NCBI GenBank assembly: GCA_017394885.1
Contig: JAFPWO010000013.1
Coordinates: forward strand, 186,001-250,000
Direction: 5' to 3'
Length of the DNA: 64,000 bases
Source of the DNA: Lachnospiraceae bacterium
Lineage (GTDB): Bacteria > Bacillota > Clostridia > Lachnospirales > Lachnospiraceae
Translations under genes and position numbers: made by a program
In this document: in pieces, positions 50,547 through 59,414 of the stretch
Layout: each line of letters begins with the position of its first letter
How positions within the stretch are numbered: position 1 is the first letter of the stretch
The notes under the pieces: generated by a model
Seen by the model: the letters and a program-made list of their open reading frames with translations, nothing else
Told to the model about the DNA's origin: nothing
Database searches by the model: none

Positions 50547-52552
50547 GCGATCAGTCCCTCCTCTCTCATCTGTGCCAGGGTCTGTTTCACCAGTTCTCTG
50601 GCCTGCGCCGCATTGCTTTCCCGGATCTGCGCGCCGGCCGATCCCAGGTGGCCGCCGCCGCCCAGCCGTTCCATCACGAGCTGGACGTTGACCTCATCAA
50701 TGGACCGCGCGCTGATAAAGACCGTATCCTCGATCTGCGTAAAGACAAAGGAGGCCTTGATCCCGGCAATATTGAGGAGCTCGTTGGCGATGATGGAGCC
50801 GACCACGGTCGGGCTGTCCAGCCCTTCCGCATCGCAGTCCGCGAAGGCAAAGGCATCATCCATGATCTCCGCGCTCTGCAGCGCGCTGGATTTTGCCTTG
50901 AATTCCGTAAACTCTTCCCGCAGAAGCTTTTTGACCAGCACCAGATCGGCGCCGCAGCGCTTTAAGTACGCCGCCGCTTCAAAGGTCCGCGCGCTCGTGC
51001 GGTCGGAGAAATTATTGGTATCGACGATAATGCCGCTGTAAATGACTTCCGCTTCCAGCGGCAGCGGGGTCAGATCCTCGCTGAAATACTGGAGGATCTC
51101 CACGATCATCTCACAGGCGGAGGAAGCATAGGGTTCCACATAGGACAGCACCGCGCTGATGGTATCCGCCATCTGCCGGTGATGGTCGAACAGCACCACC
51201 TGGGAGGTCCTCTTCAGCAGCTCCGGACATTCCGTACGCGAAGCGGTGTTCGTATCCACGACGATCAGCAGGAATTCATCGTCCGCGATCTTGAGCGCTT
51301 CTTCCCCGGTCATGAACATATCGCGCGGATAATCCGCCGACGCCATAAAGCGTTCCCAGAACGGCCGGACCGAGAAGGAAACGGTATCCAGTACGATATG
51401 GACTTCCTTGTCCAGCGAGACCGCGGCCCGGTACATGGCGACCGTCGCGCCGAAGGCGTCATTGTCGCCGTTGGCGTGGCCCATGATGAAAATCTTTTTA
51501 TGCTGCGCGATGATCTCCCGCAGCGCCTGCGCCTTGACACGGGCCTTGACCCGCGTCTGGGTCGTCTGCCCCAGGATCTTGCCGCCGAAATACTGGACCT
51601 CCTCCGGCGTCTTGATAATGGCCTGATCGCCGCCGCGGCCCAGGGCCAGATCCATCGCGGCCTGCGCCTGCTCCATATTGTCATGGTAGGTCGGCGCCAG
51701 ATGGCCGAAGGCGATGCTTAAGGTCACCAGCATCTTGTTGCTCTGATTGATCGTCTTGATCTCTTCCAGCAGGGAGAAACGGTCCTCCCGGCATTTTTCC
51801 AGGCCTTCATGCTTGATGGAGATAAAGAAGCGGTCCCGCTCGGTCTTGCAGACGATCCCGCCGCGGTCCTGGAAATACTTCTGGATCTGCTGCTCGATCA
51901 GCGCGCCGAGCAGGGAATGCTGTTCTGTGGGGGTATGCTTGAGCAGTTCCTCATAATTGTCCACGTAGATCAGGCCGACGGCGTTCCGTTCATTGTTCAG
52001 TTCCGTCCGGACCGCGATGTGCTCTGTCTCGTCGGTCAGCAGGAAAGTGGCGACCGGAAGCCGTCCGACCGTATGGCGGACGTGCGTCTCAAAGATCTTG
52101 TCGCCGAGCGTGACAAATTCACGGTTGTCGACCGAAGTGGAGAGACCCTTCTCCCAGAAGACCGCCCCGGGGAAGATATCCTGGATCTGCCCGGTCCGGA
52201 TCTGTTCCGGCGTCGCGTATCGGTCCACCAGCTCGGTAAACGCTTCGTTGCGCCAGAGGACCTTGCCCTGGCGGCTTAACACCGCATAGGGAAGGCTCAT
52301 GACCTGCAGCCGGTCTTTCAGCTCTTCATCCACGGAAAGGCCTACATTCACGATCGACTGCAGCAGCGTTTTCCGGATGAACAGATGCCAGCTGAGGATC
52401 AGGAGCAAGGTCAGAAAAGCGATGGCCGCCACGGCGATCCAGCTGTACTGGGGAGACGCCGCATATACGATAAAGAAAGCGATCGTCCCCACCGCCACAA
52501 CGCTCCACCATATCCAGGGCCATCGGACCGTTTTTTCAAAAATATTCCGCAT
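50543..52552 (-). CDS. gdpP: Cyclic-di-AMP phosphodiesterase GdpP
   Basis: 669 residues. Two membrane helices (12-32, 38-58), a PAS-like domain (about 80-175), a degenerate GGDEF domain (about 185-315), a DHH domain with H359, D363 and D365 (GHANGDNDAFGA) and LFDHHRQ, and DHHA1 ending GGGGHLGSAGAQ. It degrades c-di-AMP, linked to osmotic and cell-wall balance. AAGGAG five nt before the ATG. Promoter at 52593-52621. Same operon as rplI and dnaB. Confidence 0.95.
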   Translation of the reverse strand: MRNIFEKTVRWPWIWWSVVAVGTIAFFIVYAASPQYSWIAVAAIAFLTLLLILSWHLFIRKTLLQSIVNVGLSVDEELKDRLQVMSLPYAVLSRQGKVLWRNEAFTELVDRYATPEQIRTGQIQDIFPGAVFWEKGLSTSVDNREFVTLGDKIFETHVRHTVGRLPVATFLLTDETEHIAVRTELNNERNAVGLIYVDNYEELLKHTPTEQHSLLGALIEQQIQKYFQDRGGIVCKTERDRFFISIKHEGLEKCREDRFSLLEEIKTINQSNKMLVTLSIAFGHLAPTYHDNMEQAQAAMDLALGRGGDQAIIKTPEEVQYFGGKILGQTTQTRVKARVKAQALREIIAQHKKIFIMGHANGDNDAFGATVAMYRAAVSLDKEVHIVLDTVSFSVRPFWERFMASADYPRDMFMTGEEALKIADDEFLLIVVDTNTASRTECPELLKRTSQVVLFDHHRQMADTISAVLSYVEPYASSACEMIVEILQYFSEDLTPLPLEAEVIYSGIIVDTNNFSDRTSARTFEAAAYLKRCGADLVLVKKLLREEFTEFKAKSSALQSAEIMDDAFAFADCDAEGLDSPTVVGSIIANELLNIAGIKASFVFTQIEDTVFISARSIDEVNVQLVMERLGGGGHLGSAGAQIRESNAAQARELVKQTLAQMREEGLIA

Positions 52553-52592
52553 AACAACTCCTTAGTGCGGGCACATACTTTCGGATCATAGT

Positions 52593-52621
52593 ATATTATC
52601 ACAAAGCGTGGATAAATACAA
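52593..52621 (-). promoter_or_regulatory. Promoter of the gdpP-rplI-dnaB operon
   Basis: Minus strand TTGTAT (52621-52616), 17 nt, TAATAT (52598-52593), about 40 nt before gdpP. It lies against the end of the tmcAL gene. Confidence 0.6.
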
Positions 52622-52628
52622 GATACCG

Positions 52629-53798
52629 TCAGAAGATTACGGGACTTCGGCGGTATTCGTCCTTAAGGCGGGTCCCGCAGGCAAAAAAGGCCGTCTGCAC
52701 ATACAGCGCCCGGGCGGCGGCATATTCTTTCACCAGCGCTTCCGGTGCGTCTGCGGTTTTTGCGACCAACGGTAGCGCTGCCGTTTTTTTCAGGAGGCCG
52801 GGCAGGGGCGAAGTGCGCCGGATCCCCAGAATCTTCAACGCCTGCACCGGCCTCTGCATATCGTCTTCCGTAAGGCCCAGCAGGATATGCAGCAGTGCGC
52901 GGCGTACCCTGGCCAGCGAATAAGCCCGGGTCTGCACCTTCCCGGCCAGCTCTTCAAAAGAGAGGGCAAACGGCGCCTGGGCGGCGATCCGGGCGGCCAG
53001 TTCTTCACTGACATCCGCAAAGGCGCGGAGCGCTTCCGGGCCGCGGGCGGCAAGCTCCAGAAGCCTTGTGGAAAGCGCGGCCGAAAGGTCATCCGGCCAG
53101 ACAAAGGCCGCATCCTCCGGAAGGGGCTCCGGAAGAAAAGACGCGGCTTCCTTTAACCGTCCCGCCCGGAGAGCCTTCCGCAGTGCTCCGGCGGAGGCAA
53201 AGCCCTCCTGCGGGAGCTCGTCAGAACGGTAATCCGAAGCGATGCGCGGGATGACGAGGGGCTGAACGGTGCTGCCCTGCTTCCGGATCGCTTTCAGGTA
53301 TTCGACCGCCAGGATATTGTTGGGACGGTCCAGAACGGCGGCCGCGGCGGGACAGACGCGGGCCGCGGCTTCGGCAACCGCGGCGGGAAAAGCCAGTCCC
53401 TGCCGGAGCGCCGCCTGCAGGGCGTCTTCAAAATCTTCCCGCTGCCACAGGCCGGCCGCTTCCTGCAGGCGGGAAAGATCCGCTTCTTCCGCGCCGAAGC
53501 ACAGCGTATCCACGCAGCCGCAGGCCGCGGCCATCTGTACGGCGCCCCGGGCAAAAAGCTCCGCGCCGCCGGTCGCCTTGGAAGGCGGAAGCTCCAGGAC
53601 CAGATCGGCGCCGGCCGAAAGCGCTGCTTCGGCCCGCTGATACTTATCCAGGACAGCCGGTTCGCCGCGCTGGACAAAATCACCGCTCATGATCACCACG
53701 ACGGCGTCAGCGCCGCTTTTTTTCACGGCTTCTTCCATATGGTAGCGATGCCCGCTATGGAAAGGATTGTATTCCGCAATAATACCAACAGTTTTCAT
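52629..53798 (-). CDS. tmcAL: tRNA(Met) cytidine acetate ligase TmcAL
   Basis: 389 residues. GIIAEYNPFHSGH near the start is the nucleotidyltransferase HxGH-type motif, followed by VIMSGDFVQRGEPAVLDKYQRA. In Bacillus subtilis the enzyme makes acetylated cytidine 34 of elongator tRNA-Met from acetate and ATP. The C-terminal half is Ala-rich and more variable. ATG with GGGGACG upstream. Divergent from cspA; no terminator clearly separates it from gdpP. Confidence 0.9.
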   Translation of the reverse strand: MKTVGIIAEYNPFHSGHRYHMEEAVKKSGADAVVVIMSGDFVQRGEPAVLDKYQRAEAALSAGADLVLELPPSKATGGAELFARGAVQMAAACGCVDTLCFGAEEADLSRLQEAAGLWQREDFEDALQAALRQGLAFPAAVAEAAARVCPAAAAVLDRPNNILAVEYLKAIRKQGSTVQPLVIPRIASDYRSDELPQEGFASAGALRKALRAGRLKEAASFLPEPLPEDAAFVWPDDLSAALSTRLLELAARGPEALRAFADVSEELAARIAAQAPFALSFEELAGKVQTRAYSLARVRRALLHILLGLTEDDMQRPVQALKILGIRRTSPLPGLLKKTAALPLVAKTADAPEALVKEYAAARALYVQTAFFACGTRLKDEYRRSPVIF

Positions 53799-53923
53799 AA
53801 AATCGTCCCCGGTTAATTCTTTGAATTCTTGGCGTTTCTGCTTTTTCAGTCTGCATTTTTCATCAAACCGGAAATAATTATCTTAATTATCGTTTTTTTA
53901 TGTACAATTTCTATAATTATTCA

Positions 53924-53952
53924 TTGACTCACCCTATGAATGGTGCTATGAT
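53924..53952 (+). promoter_or_regulatory. Promoter of the cold-shock gene
   Basis: TTGACT (53924-53929), 17 nt, TATGAT (53947-53952) preceded by TGC (extended -10). The leader is about 45 nt and has a small GGTTCC/GGGACC hairpin before the TGGAGGAAAAG ribosome site. Confidence 0.75.
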
Positions 53953-54002
53953 AACGATATCTTATAGTTCGGTTCCCTCCGCGGGACCTATGGAGGAAAA
54001 GT

Positions 54003-54200
54003 ATGAAAGGTACGGTTAAGTGGTTCAACAACCAGAAAGGGTACGGTTTTATCACTGACGAGGAAGGAAAAGATGTATTTGTCCACTACACCGGTCTTGT
54101 GATGGAAGGTTTCAAATCCATCGAAGAAGGTGCGGCGGTTGAATTTGAAGTCAGTCAGGGAGAAAAGGGCCCGCAGGCTGTCAACGTAGTCAAACTGTAA
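54003..54200 (+). CDS. Cold-shock domain protein (CspA family)
   Basis: 65 residues. RNP-1 KGYGFI and RNP-2 VFVHYTG are both intact within the OB-fold begun by [10 protein letters not shown]. It binds single-stranded nucleic acid and melts RNA structure, often on cold shock. The 5' leader is shorter than the long CspA thermosensor leaders of Escherichia coli. It has its own terminator. Confidence 0.97.
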   Translation: MKGTVKWFNNQKGYGFITDEEGKDVFVHYTGLVMEGFKSIEEGAAVEFEVSQGEKGPQAVNVVKL

Positions 54201-54216
54201 CCGACAATCCGCAGAA

Positions 54217-54247
54217 ACGGTGCCGCCTCCGGGCGGCACTGTTTTTT
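54217..54247 (+). terminator. Terminator of the cold-shock gene
   Basis: GTGCCGCC (54220-54227) pairs with GGCGGCAC (54232-54239), with outer AAC/GTT, then seven T. Confidence 0.9.
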
Positions 54248-54259
54248 TATGTGGAAATG

Positions 54260-55633
54260 TTATGCGTCCGTCTCCGCCAGCATGGCAAGCAGCGTTCCGT
54301 CAGACAAAAGCTTTTCCGCCAGACACTCACCGGCCTTTACCGGAGCGGCCGCGCGGACTGTTCTGAGCGCTTCCATGGCTTCCCGCAGGCATTCCTTCGG
54401 GATGGGATCCGTGCTGCGCACCGGGATCAGCGGCCCCGCCCCGCCGTCAAGGCGGAGGGTCGTCGTCAGCGTCCGCATCGGCCGGACTTTTTCCTGTTCG
54501 GCAAACAGGAGCCCTCTCTGGCAGCGGTTGCCGTAGCAGCTTCCGTCGGATTCATCCCATACGATCTGGCAGCCGTTCGGGCAGATCGGGCAGGTCACGC
54601 TCCCCGGCAGCGGAAAGCCCTTGGCCATGCCCGAAGCTTCCTTTTCGTTCCAGGGAAGCAGCGCTTTCCCCTTCAGGAAACGTACCGCATTCCTGCCGGC
54701 CAGTTCTCCCTGCCGGGACACATAATCGGCCAGATCCATCACCTTCCGGCAGTTTCCGCAGGCAAAAACGCCCGGATCGCTCGTCATCAGATATTCATCC
54801 GTCAAGGCGCCGTTCGTCTTCGGATCCAGCCGGATGCCGGCAGATCCGGCCGCCTCATTCTCCGGGATCAGCCCGACCGAAAGCACCAGCGCGTCGCAGG
54901 GGATCGTCCATTCCGTGCCCGGGACCGGCTTCAGCGCGGCGTCCACCTTCGAGACTTCCACCGCTTCCAGCTTTTTTCTCCCGATGATCCGGGATACCGT
55001 ATGGCTCACATAGAGCGGAATCCCGAAATCATATAAGCACTGGCTGATATTCCGGGCCAGTCCGCCGGGCTGCGGCATGACCTCCAGCACGGCTTCCACC
55101 TTTGCCCCCTCCAGCGTCAGGCGCCTTGCCATGATCAGGCCGATATCGCCGGACCCGAGGATGACGATACGCTTTCCGCAGAGTATATTGCGGATATTGA
55201 CAAAATTCTGAAGAACGCCGGCGGTAAATATTCCGGCCGGACGGCTCCCCGGCACCGCGATCGCGCCGCGGGTCCGCTCGCGGCAGCCCGTCGCCAGCAC
55301 GATGCTGCCCGCTTCCCACTTTTCCAGACCGTCCCGGCCCTGCGCCGTAACGGCGCGCTCCGCTGTGATCGAGACGACCTGCCGGCCGAGATGCAGCTCG
55401 GCACCGACCTCCCGGGCCTCTTTTTCCGCAAGGCCCGCATACTCCGGGCCGCTCATGGCCCGGCCGTAGCGGATCAGGCCGAAGCCGTCATGGATACACT
55501 GATTTAAGATGCCGCCGGCTTTTTTGTCCCGGTCCAGCACCACTACACGGGAAGCGCCTTCCTTTTTCGCAGCCGCTGCGGCGGCAAGGCCGCCGGGGCC
55601 GGCCCCCAGGATCAGTACATCACAGGATCCCAT
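54260..55633 (-). CDS. FAD/NAD-dependent oxidoreductase with DUF1667-type C-terminus
   Basis: 457 residues from ATG 55633 (GGGAGG seven nt upstream), overlapping the stop of the upstream gene by one base. FAD motif GAGPGGLAAAAAA, NAD motif ILGSGDIGLIMARRL, and FACGNCRKVMDLADYVS make a pyridine-nucleotide-disulfide-type flavoprotein. The last about 110 residues have TCPICPNGCQI and GNRCQRGLLFAEQE, a four-Cys DUF1667 domain usually encoded as a separate small gene in glpA-like operons. It probably passes electrons between NAD(P)H and the partner flavoprotein; substrate unclear. Confidence 0.88.
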   Translation of the reverse strand: MGSCDVLILGAGPGGLAAAAAAKKEGASRVVVLDRDKKAGGILNQCIHDGFGLIRYGRAMSGPEYAGLAEKEAREVGAELHLGRQVVSITAERAVTAQGRDGLEKWEAGSIVLATGCRERTRGAIAVPGSRPAGIFTAGVLQNFVNIRNILCGKRIVILGSGDIGLIMARRLTLEGAKVEAVLEVMPQPGGLARNISQCLYDFGIPLYVSHTVSRIIGRKKLEAVEVSKVDAALKPVPGTEWTIPCDALVLSVGLIPENEAAGSAGIRLDPKTNGALTDEYLMTSDPGVFACGNCRKVMDLADYVSRQGELAGRNAVRFLKGKALLPWNEKEASGMAKGFPLPGSVTCPICPNGCQIVWDESDGSCYGNRCQRGLLFAEQEKVRPMRTLTTTLRLDGGAGPLIPVRSTDPIPKECLREAMEALRTVRAAAPVKAGECLAEKLLSDGTLLAMLAETDA

Positions 55634-57078
55634 CACTTGACCTCCCCGCTGAACATTTCGCTGCCGCTTCCGCGCCAGGTGATCTGCGCCGGAGCCACCC
55701 CGTATTCCCGGACCAGCATGTCCGCGATCCGGTTCAGGCAGTATCCGCCGCTGCAGCGCCCGGTCATGGCCCAGGCGCGGTATTTCACGGCGGACAGGCT
55801 CCGCGCTCCCAGCGGATTCTCGATCGCCTGCCGGATCTCGCGCTTCGTTACGCGCTGGCAGCGACAGATGATCTCCCCGTATTCGGGGTCTTCGGCGATC
55901 AGCCTCTCCTGTTCTTCTTCCGGCAGCTCCGCAAAGCGCGGCGGGAAGCGATGCGACGCATTCACTTCTTTCTTCCGCTCCAGCGGGATGATAACGGCCG
56001 CGATATCCCTTACCATGCGGGCGATCGGGACCGATCCCGTAAGGCCCGGCGATTCCGTCCCGATCAGGTTGATGAGCCCCGGGCAGGCCGGCTCCTCCCG
56101 GATCACGAAATCCCGGTAGCCGCCTTCAGAAGCCGGCGCCTGCTTGGCGCGGATCCCGCTGTACTGACCGATGATATGCTTTCGTTCCAGCGCCGGCATC
56201 AGCGCCACAGCCTCCCGCCAGAGCTTATCCGTGATCTCCGCCGTGCAGTCATAGTTTTCTTTTTCATCGATATATTCGGCGCTCGGGCCGATCAGGATAT
56301 TGCCGTGGACGGTCGGCGTCAGATGCACGCCCAGCCCGCCGATCCCGGCCTTTGGCGCGGGATAGACCGGCATCGGAAGCATCGCATCCGCCAGCTTATC
56401 CAGAATAAAGTATTCGCCCCGGCAGGGGTAAATATGATATGCGTCCACGCCAGCCATGGCCGAAACGGTATCCGCGTGCAGGCCGGCCGCGTTGATCAGC
56501 ACCCGGCAGTCGTATTCGCCCTTGCACGTTGCGACCGTAAAGCCCTCTTCCTTCTTCCGGATCGCCGTCACTTCCTCCTCAAAGCGGAAGCAGGCGCCGT
56601 TTTCCGCCGCGTTTTCCGCGAGGGCAATGCAGTAGCGGAAGGGATCGATGATCCCCGTGTTCGGGCTCAGCATCCCGCCGATCCCGCCGACGCCCGGAAC
56701 GAGTTCGCGGACCGCTTCCTCCGGGATCAGCCGGAGGCCTTCACAGCCGTTGGCTTCGCCCTGCGCGATCATTCTTTTCAGGATCTCTATATCTTCTTCA
56801 TCAAAGGCAACCAGGACCTTTCCCGTCTTTTTAAACGGAACGTCCAGCTCACGGCAGAGCTGCTCCATCATCCGGTTCCCTTCCACGCAGACCTTTGCCA
56901 TCAGGCTTCCGGTTTTATTGTTGAAGCCGGCGTGCACCACGGCCGAATTGCGTCCCGTGGTCGCAGCGGCCACGTCGCATTCCTTCTCCAGCACCGTCAC
57001 GCTGACCTGATGAAAGGACAGCTCCCGGGCTATGGCGCAGCCGAGTACGCCGGCGCCGATGATGATAATGTCTGTCAT
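55633..57078 (-). CDS. GlpA/LhgO-like FAD oxidoreductase with BFD-type 2Fe-2S domain
   Basis: 481 residues from ATG 57078 (GAGG eight nt upstream); the frame is open to 57171 but that part overlaps the promoter. DAO-type FAD fold: IIGAGVLGCAIARELS, TTGRNSAVVHAGFN, LIGTESPGLTGSVPIA. The C-terminal BFD domain has CRCQ and CSGGYC, giving four Cys for a 2Fe-2S cluster. It resembles anaerobic glycerol-3-phosphate dehydrogenase GlpA and L-2-hydroxyglutarate oxidases; the substrate cannot be chosen. Coupled to the DUF1667 fusion gene by TGATG. Confidence 0.88.
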   Translation of the reverse strand: MTDIIIIGAGVLGCAIARELSFHQVSVTVLEKECDVAAATTGRNSAVVHAGFNNKTGSLMAKVCVEGNRMMEQLCRELDVPFKKTGKVLVAFDEEDIEILKRMIAQGEANGCEGLRLIPEEAVRELVPGVGGIGGMLSPNTGIIDPFRYCIALAENAAENGACFRFEEEVTAIRKKEEGFTVATCKGEYDCRVLINAAGLHADTVSAMAGVDAYHIYPCRGEYFILDKLADAMLPMPVYPAPKAGIGGLGVHLTPTVHGNILIGPSAEYIDEKENYDCTAEITDKLWREAVALMPALERKHIIGQYSGIRAKQAPASEGGYRDFVIREEPACPGLINLIGTESPGLTGSVPIARMVRDIAAVIIPLERKKEVNASHRFPPRFAELPEEEQERLIAEDPEYGEIICRCQRVTKREIRQAIENPLGARSLSAVKYRAWAMTGRCSGGYCLNRIADMLVREYGVAPAQITWRGSGSEMFSGEVK

Positions 57079-57142
57079 CCGTTTTTCCTCGATCTTCACG
57101 AATCGCTCCCGTGCGGCCTTTCCGCACAGAGAACCCGGCCAA

Positions 57143-57171
57143 ATGATAGCATGAAAAAAAGACGGATGCAA
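57143..57171 (-). promoter_or_regulatory. Promoter of the flavoprotein operon, inside the thiolase terminator
   Basis: Minus strand TTGCAT (57171-57166), 17 nt, TATCAT (57148-57143) preceded by TGC. The -35 box is in the loop and stem of the thiolase terminator. Confidence 0.65.
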
Positions 57172-57183
57172 GAAGCATCCGCC
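57154..57183 (-). terminator. Intrinsic terminator of the thiolase gene
   Basis: GACGGATGC and GCATCCGCC pair (one G-U), 5-nt loop, then seven T in the minus direction. Confidence 0.88.
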
Positions 57184-57204
57184 TTTTCAGAGGGGCTGAT
57201 CCGA

Positions 57205-58464
57205 TCAGCACTTTTCGAATACGGTGGCAACGCCCTGGCCGCCGCCGATGCACAGCGTGGCCAAGCCCTTCTTGGCTTCCGGACGCTTCATCATCTCATG
57301 CAGCAGGGTAACAATGATACGGGCACCGGATGCACCGACCGGGTGGCCGATCGCGATCGCGCCGCCGTTCACGTTGACCTTGCTCATGTCGAAGTGCAGC
57401 TCACGGGCTACCGCGATGGACTGCGCCGCGAACGCTTCGTTCGCTTCGACCAGATCCATATCTTCGATGGTCACGCCGGCCTTCGCCATAGCCTGGCGGG
57501 AAGCCACGACCGGGCCAACGCCCATGATCTTCGGGTCTACGCCGCCCTGGCCCCAGCCGATGAGCTTGGCCATAGGCTTTAAGCCGAACTTTTCAACGGC
57601 TTCGCCGGAAGCCAGCACGATGGCGGCCGCGCCGTCGTTGATGCCGGAAGCCTGGCCGGCGGTCACGCGCTGAACGTGCTTGCGGGTATCGGCTTCATGG
57701 ATCTCGGTGGGCTCAAAGGTGTGAACGATTTCATCTTCTACGCCTTCCGGGCCGGCCGGGAAAGCGCCGCGCAGCTTGGCCATGCCTTCGGCCGTGGAGC
57801 CGGCACGCGGGAACTCGTCGCGCTTGAATTCTACGATCTGCTTCTTGACCTTAACGGGAACAGGAACGATTTCGTCATCAAAACGGCCGCTGTTCTGCGC
57901 CGCTTCGGTCTTCTGCTGGGAAGCCAGGCCGAACGCATCCAGTTCTTCACGGGTAATGCCCCAGACGTCGCAGATGTTCTCAGCGGTGGTGCCCATGTGG
58001 TAGTTGTTGAACGCATCCCACAGGCCGTCCTTGATCATGGTGTCGACCAGCTTCTTATCTCCCATGCGGGCGCCCCAGCGGGCTTCCATGGAAGCATACG
58101 GAGCAGCGCTCATGTTTTCGGTGCCGCCGCAGACGACGATATTCGCATCGCCGGCCAGGATCGCGCGGGCGCCTTCGATGACGGACTTCATACCGGAACC
58201 GCAGACCATACCGACCGTATAGGCAGGAACGCTGTAGGGCAGACCGGCCTTCACGCCGACCTGACGGGCCACGTTCTGGCCCTGCGCCGCGGTCAGGATG
58301 CAGCCAAACATTAATTCGTCAACATTTTCGGGGGCCACATTCGCGCGCTTTAAGGCTTCCTTCACAACGATGGCGCCCATCTCGGCAGCGGGGGTGTCCT
58401 TCAGGCTTCCGCCAAAAGAACCAACGGCTGTACGGCAGCAATTCACTACGTATAAATCTTTCAT
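57205..58464 (-). CDS. Acetyl-CoA C-acetyltransferase (thiolase)
   Basis: 419 residues, about 26 longer than most. Catalytic C88 (GMVCGSG), H374 (GGAIAIGHPVGASGAR) and C405 (CIGGGQG) are present. The extra length is mainly an insert near residues 245-272 between KLRGAFP and TAGQASGINDGAA. It condenses two acetyl-CoA to acetoacetyl-CoA, first step of butyrate or related routes, or acts in reverse. No other butyrate gene is near. AAGGAG and a consensus promoter precede it. Confidence 0.93.
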   Translation of the reverse strand: MKDLYVVNCCRTAVGSFGGSLKDTPAAEMGAIVVKEALKRANVAPENVDELMFGCILTAAQGQNVARQVGVKAGLPYSVPAYTVGMVCGSGMKSVIEGARAILAGDANIVVCGGTENMSAAPYASMEARWGARMGDKKLVDTMIKDGLWDAFNNYHMGTTAENICDVWGITREELDAFGLASQQKTEAAQNSGRFDDEIVPVPVKVKKQIVEFKRDEFPRAGSTAEGMAKLRGAFPAGPEGVEDEIVHTFEPTEIHEADTRKHVQRVTAGQASGINDGAAAIVLASGEAVEKFGLKPMAKLIGWGQGGVDPKIMGVGPVVASRQAMAKAGVTIEDMDLVEANEAFAAQSIAVARELHFDMSKVNVNGGAIAIGHPVGASGARIIVTLLHEMMKRPEAKKGLATLCIGGGQGVATVFEKC

Positions 58465-58518
58465 ACTGTTCTCCTTTTTGAATATGATTTGAAAGTGCGT
58501 ACTTAAGCTTCTTGAATT

Positions 58519-58547
58519 ATTATACTGGAAAGCCCGGGCCTGTTCAA
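58519..58547 (-). promoter_or_regulatory. Strong promoter of the thiolase gene
   Basis: Minus strand TTGAAC (58547-58542), 17 nt, consensus TATAAT (58524-58519). The spacer contains the palindrome GCCCGGGC. The rest of the 179-nt gap to the RNA methyltransferase gene is AT-rich and shows nothing else. Confidence 0.8.
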
Positions 58548-58643
58548 GAGGAATTTTTTCACATTTTTCCGGAAAATAAGATAATTATATAAATAAAAAC
58601 GGGCCTTCTATAAGTTTTCTGTTGTAATATTTACTTTTTCTTT

Positions 58644-59414
58644 TCAGCTTCGGCTATTTTTTTGCCGCAGATGCTCATACAGCAGCACGGCCCCGGCCAC
58701 GGCCACGTTTAAAGACTCCGCCTGACCGCACAGCGGGATGCGGATCCGCTCATCCGCGAGGGCGGTGATCTCCCCACTTAAGCCGTTTCCTTCGTTCCCG
58801 AGCAGGAATACGCTGTTTGCCGGATAAGCCGGCGCGTCATACGGGACCGAGCCGGCCAGATGCGCGGCATAGATCCGGTATCCGTCATCTTTCAGCCCCA
58901 TTACCGCTTCGCGGATATCCGGGCAGATCCGGAAAGGCAGGCGGAAGATCGCCCCCATCGTGCCCCGTACGACCTTGGGGCTGTACGGATCCGCGCTCTC
59001 CCCGTCCAGCAGGATCCCGGCGGCGCCGGCGGCTTCGGCCGTACGGAAAAGGGTCCCGACGTTGCCGGGATCCTGAACCCTCTCCAGCAGCAGGAGCGGG
59101 CCGTCGTGGAAACGCTCCGTCCCGGGAAGCTGCCGGGCGACGGCCAGGATGCCCTGCGGCGAGCGCGTATCGCTCATCTTTTCCATGACCGCCTCGCTGA
59201 CCGTCTCGGCGCCCAGCTTCCGGCACAGGGCCGCCCCCTCTTCGCTTTCCGCAAATCGGGCCGTGGCATAGGCATGGACCAGGTATTCCGCCGGCAGTTC
59301 CTCCACCAGCCGCCTGCCTTCCACCACAAATAAGCCCGACTCCTGCCGGGCCTTTGCTTTTGCATTCAGAGCAGCCGCTTCCTTTACCTTAAGGTTCGAT
59401 GCCGCAGTAATCAT
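58644..59414 (-). CDS. TrmH/SpoU-family RNA 2'-O-methyltransferase
   Basis: 256 residues. N-terminal substrate-binding domain (KAKARQESGLFVVEGRRLVEE), then SPOUT motifs LLLLERVQDPGNVGTLFRTA, LLGNEGNGLS and RIPLCGQAESLNVAVAGAVLLYE. It methylates ribose in rRNA or tRNA using a knotted fold. The ATG follows the apt stop codon directly, so it is translated by coupling from apt. Confidence 0.92.
   Translation of the reverse strand: MITAASNLKVKEAAALNAKAKARQESGLFVVEGRRLVEELPAEYLVHAYATARFAESEEGAALCRKLGAETVSEAVMEKMSDTRSPQGILAVARQLPGTERFHDGPLLLLERVQDPGNVGTLFRTAEAAGAAGILLDGESADPYSPKVVRGTMGAIFRLPFRICPDIREAVMGLKDDGYRIYAAHLAGSVPYDAPAYPANSVFLLGNEGNGLSGEITALADERIRIPLCGQAESLNVAVAGAVLLYEHLRQKNSRS

Noticed and set aside
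53799..54002. Long cold-shock thermosensor leader like Escherichia coli cspA
   Set aside because: The promoter at 53924-53952 gives a leader of only about 45 nt with one small hairpin.
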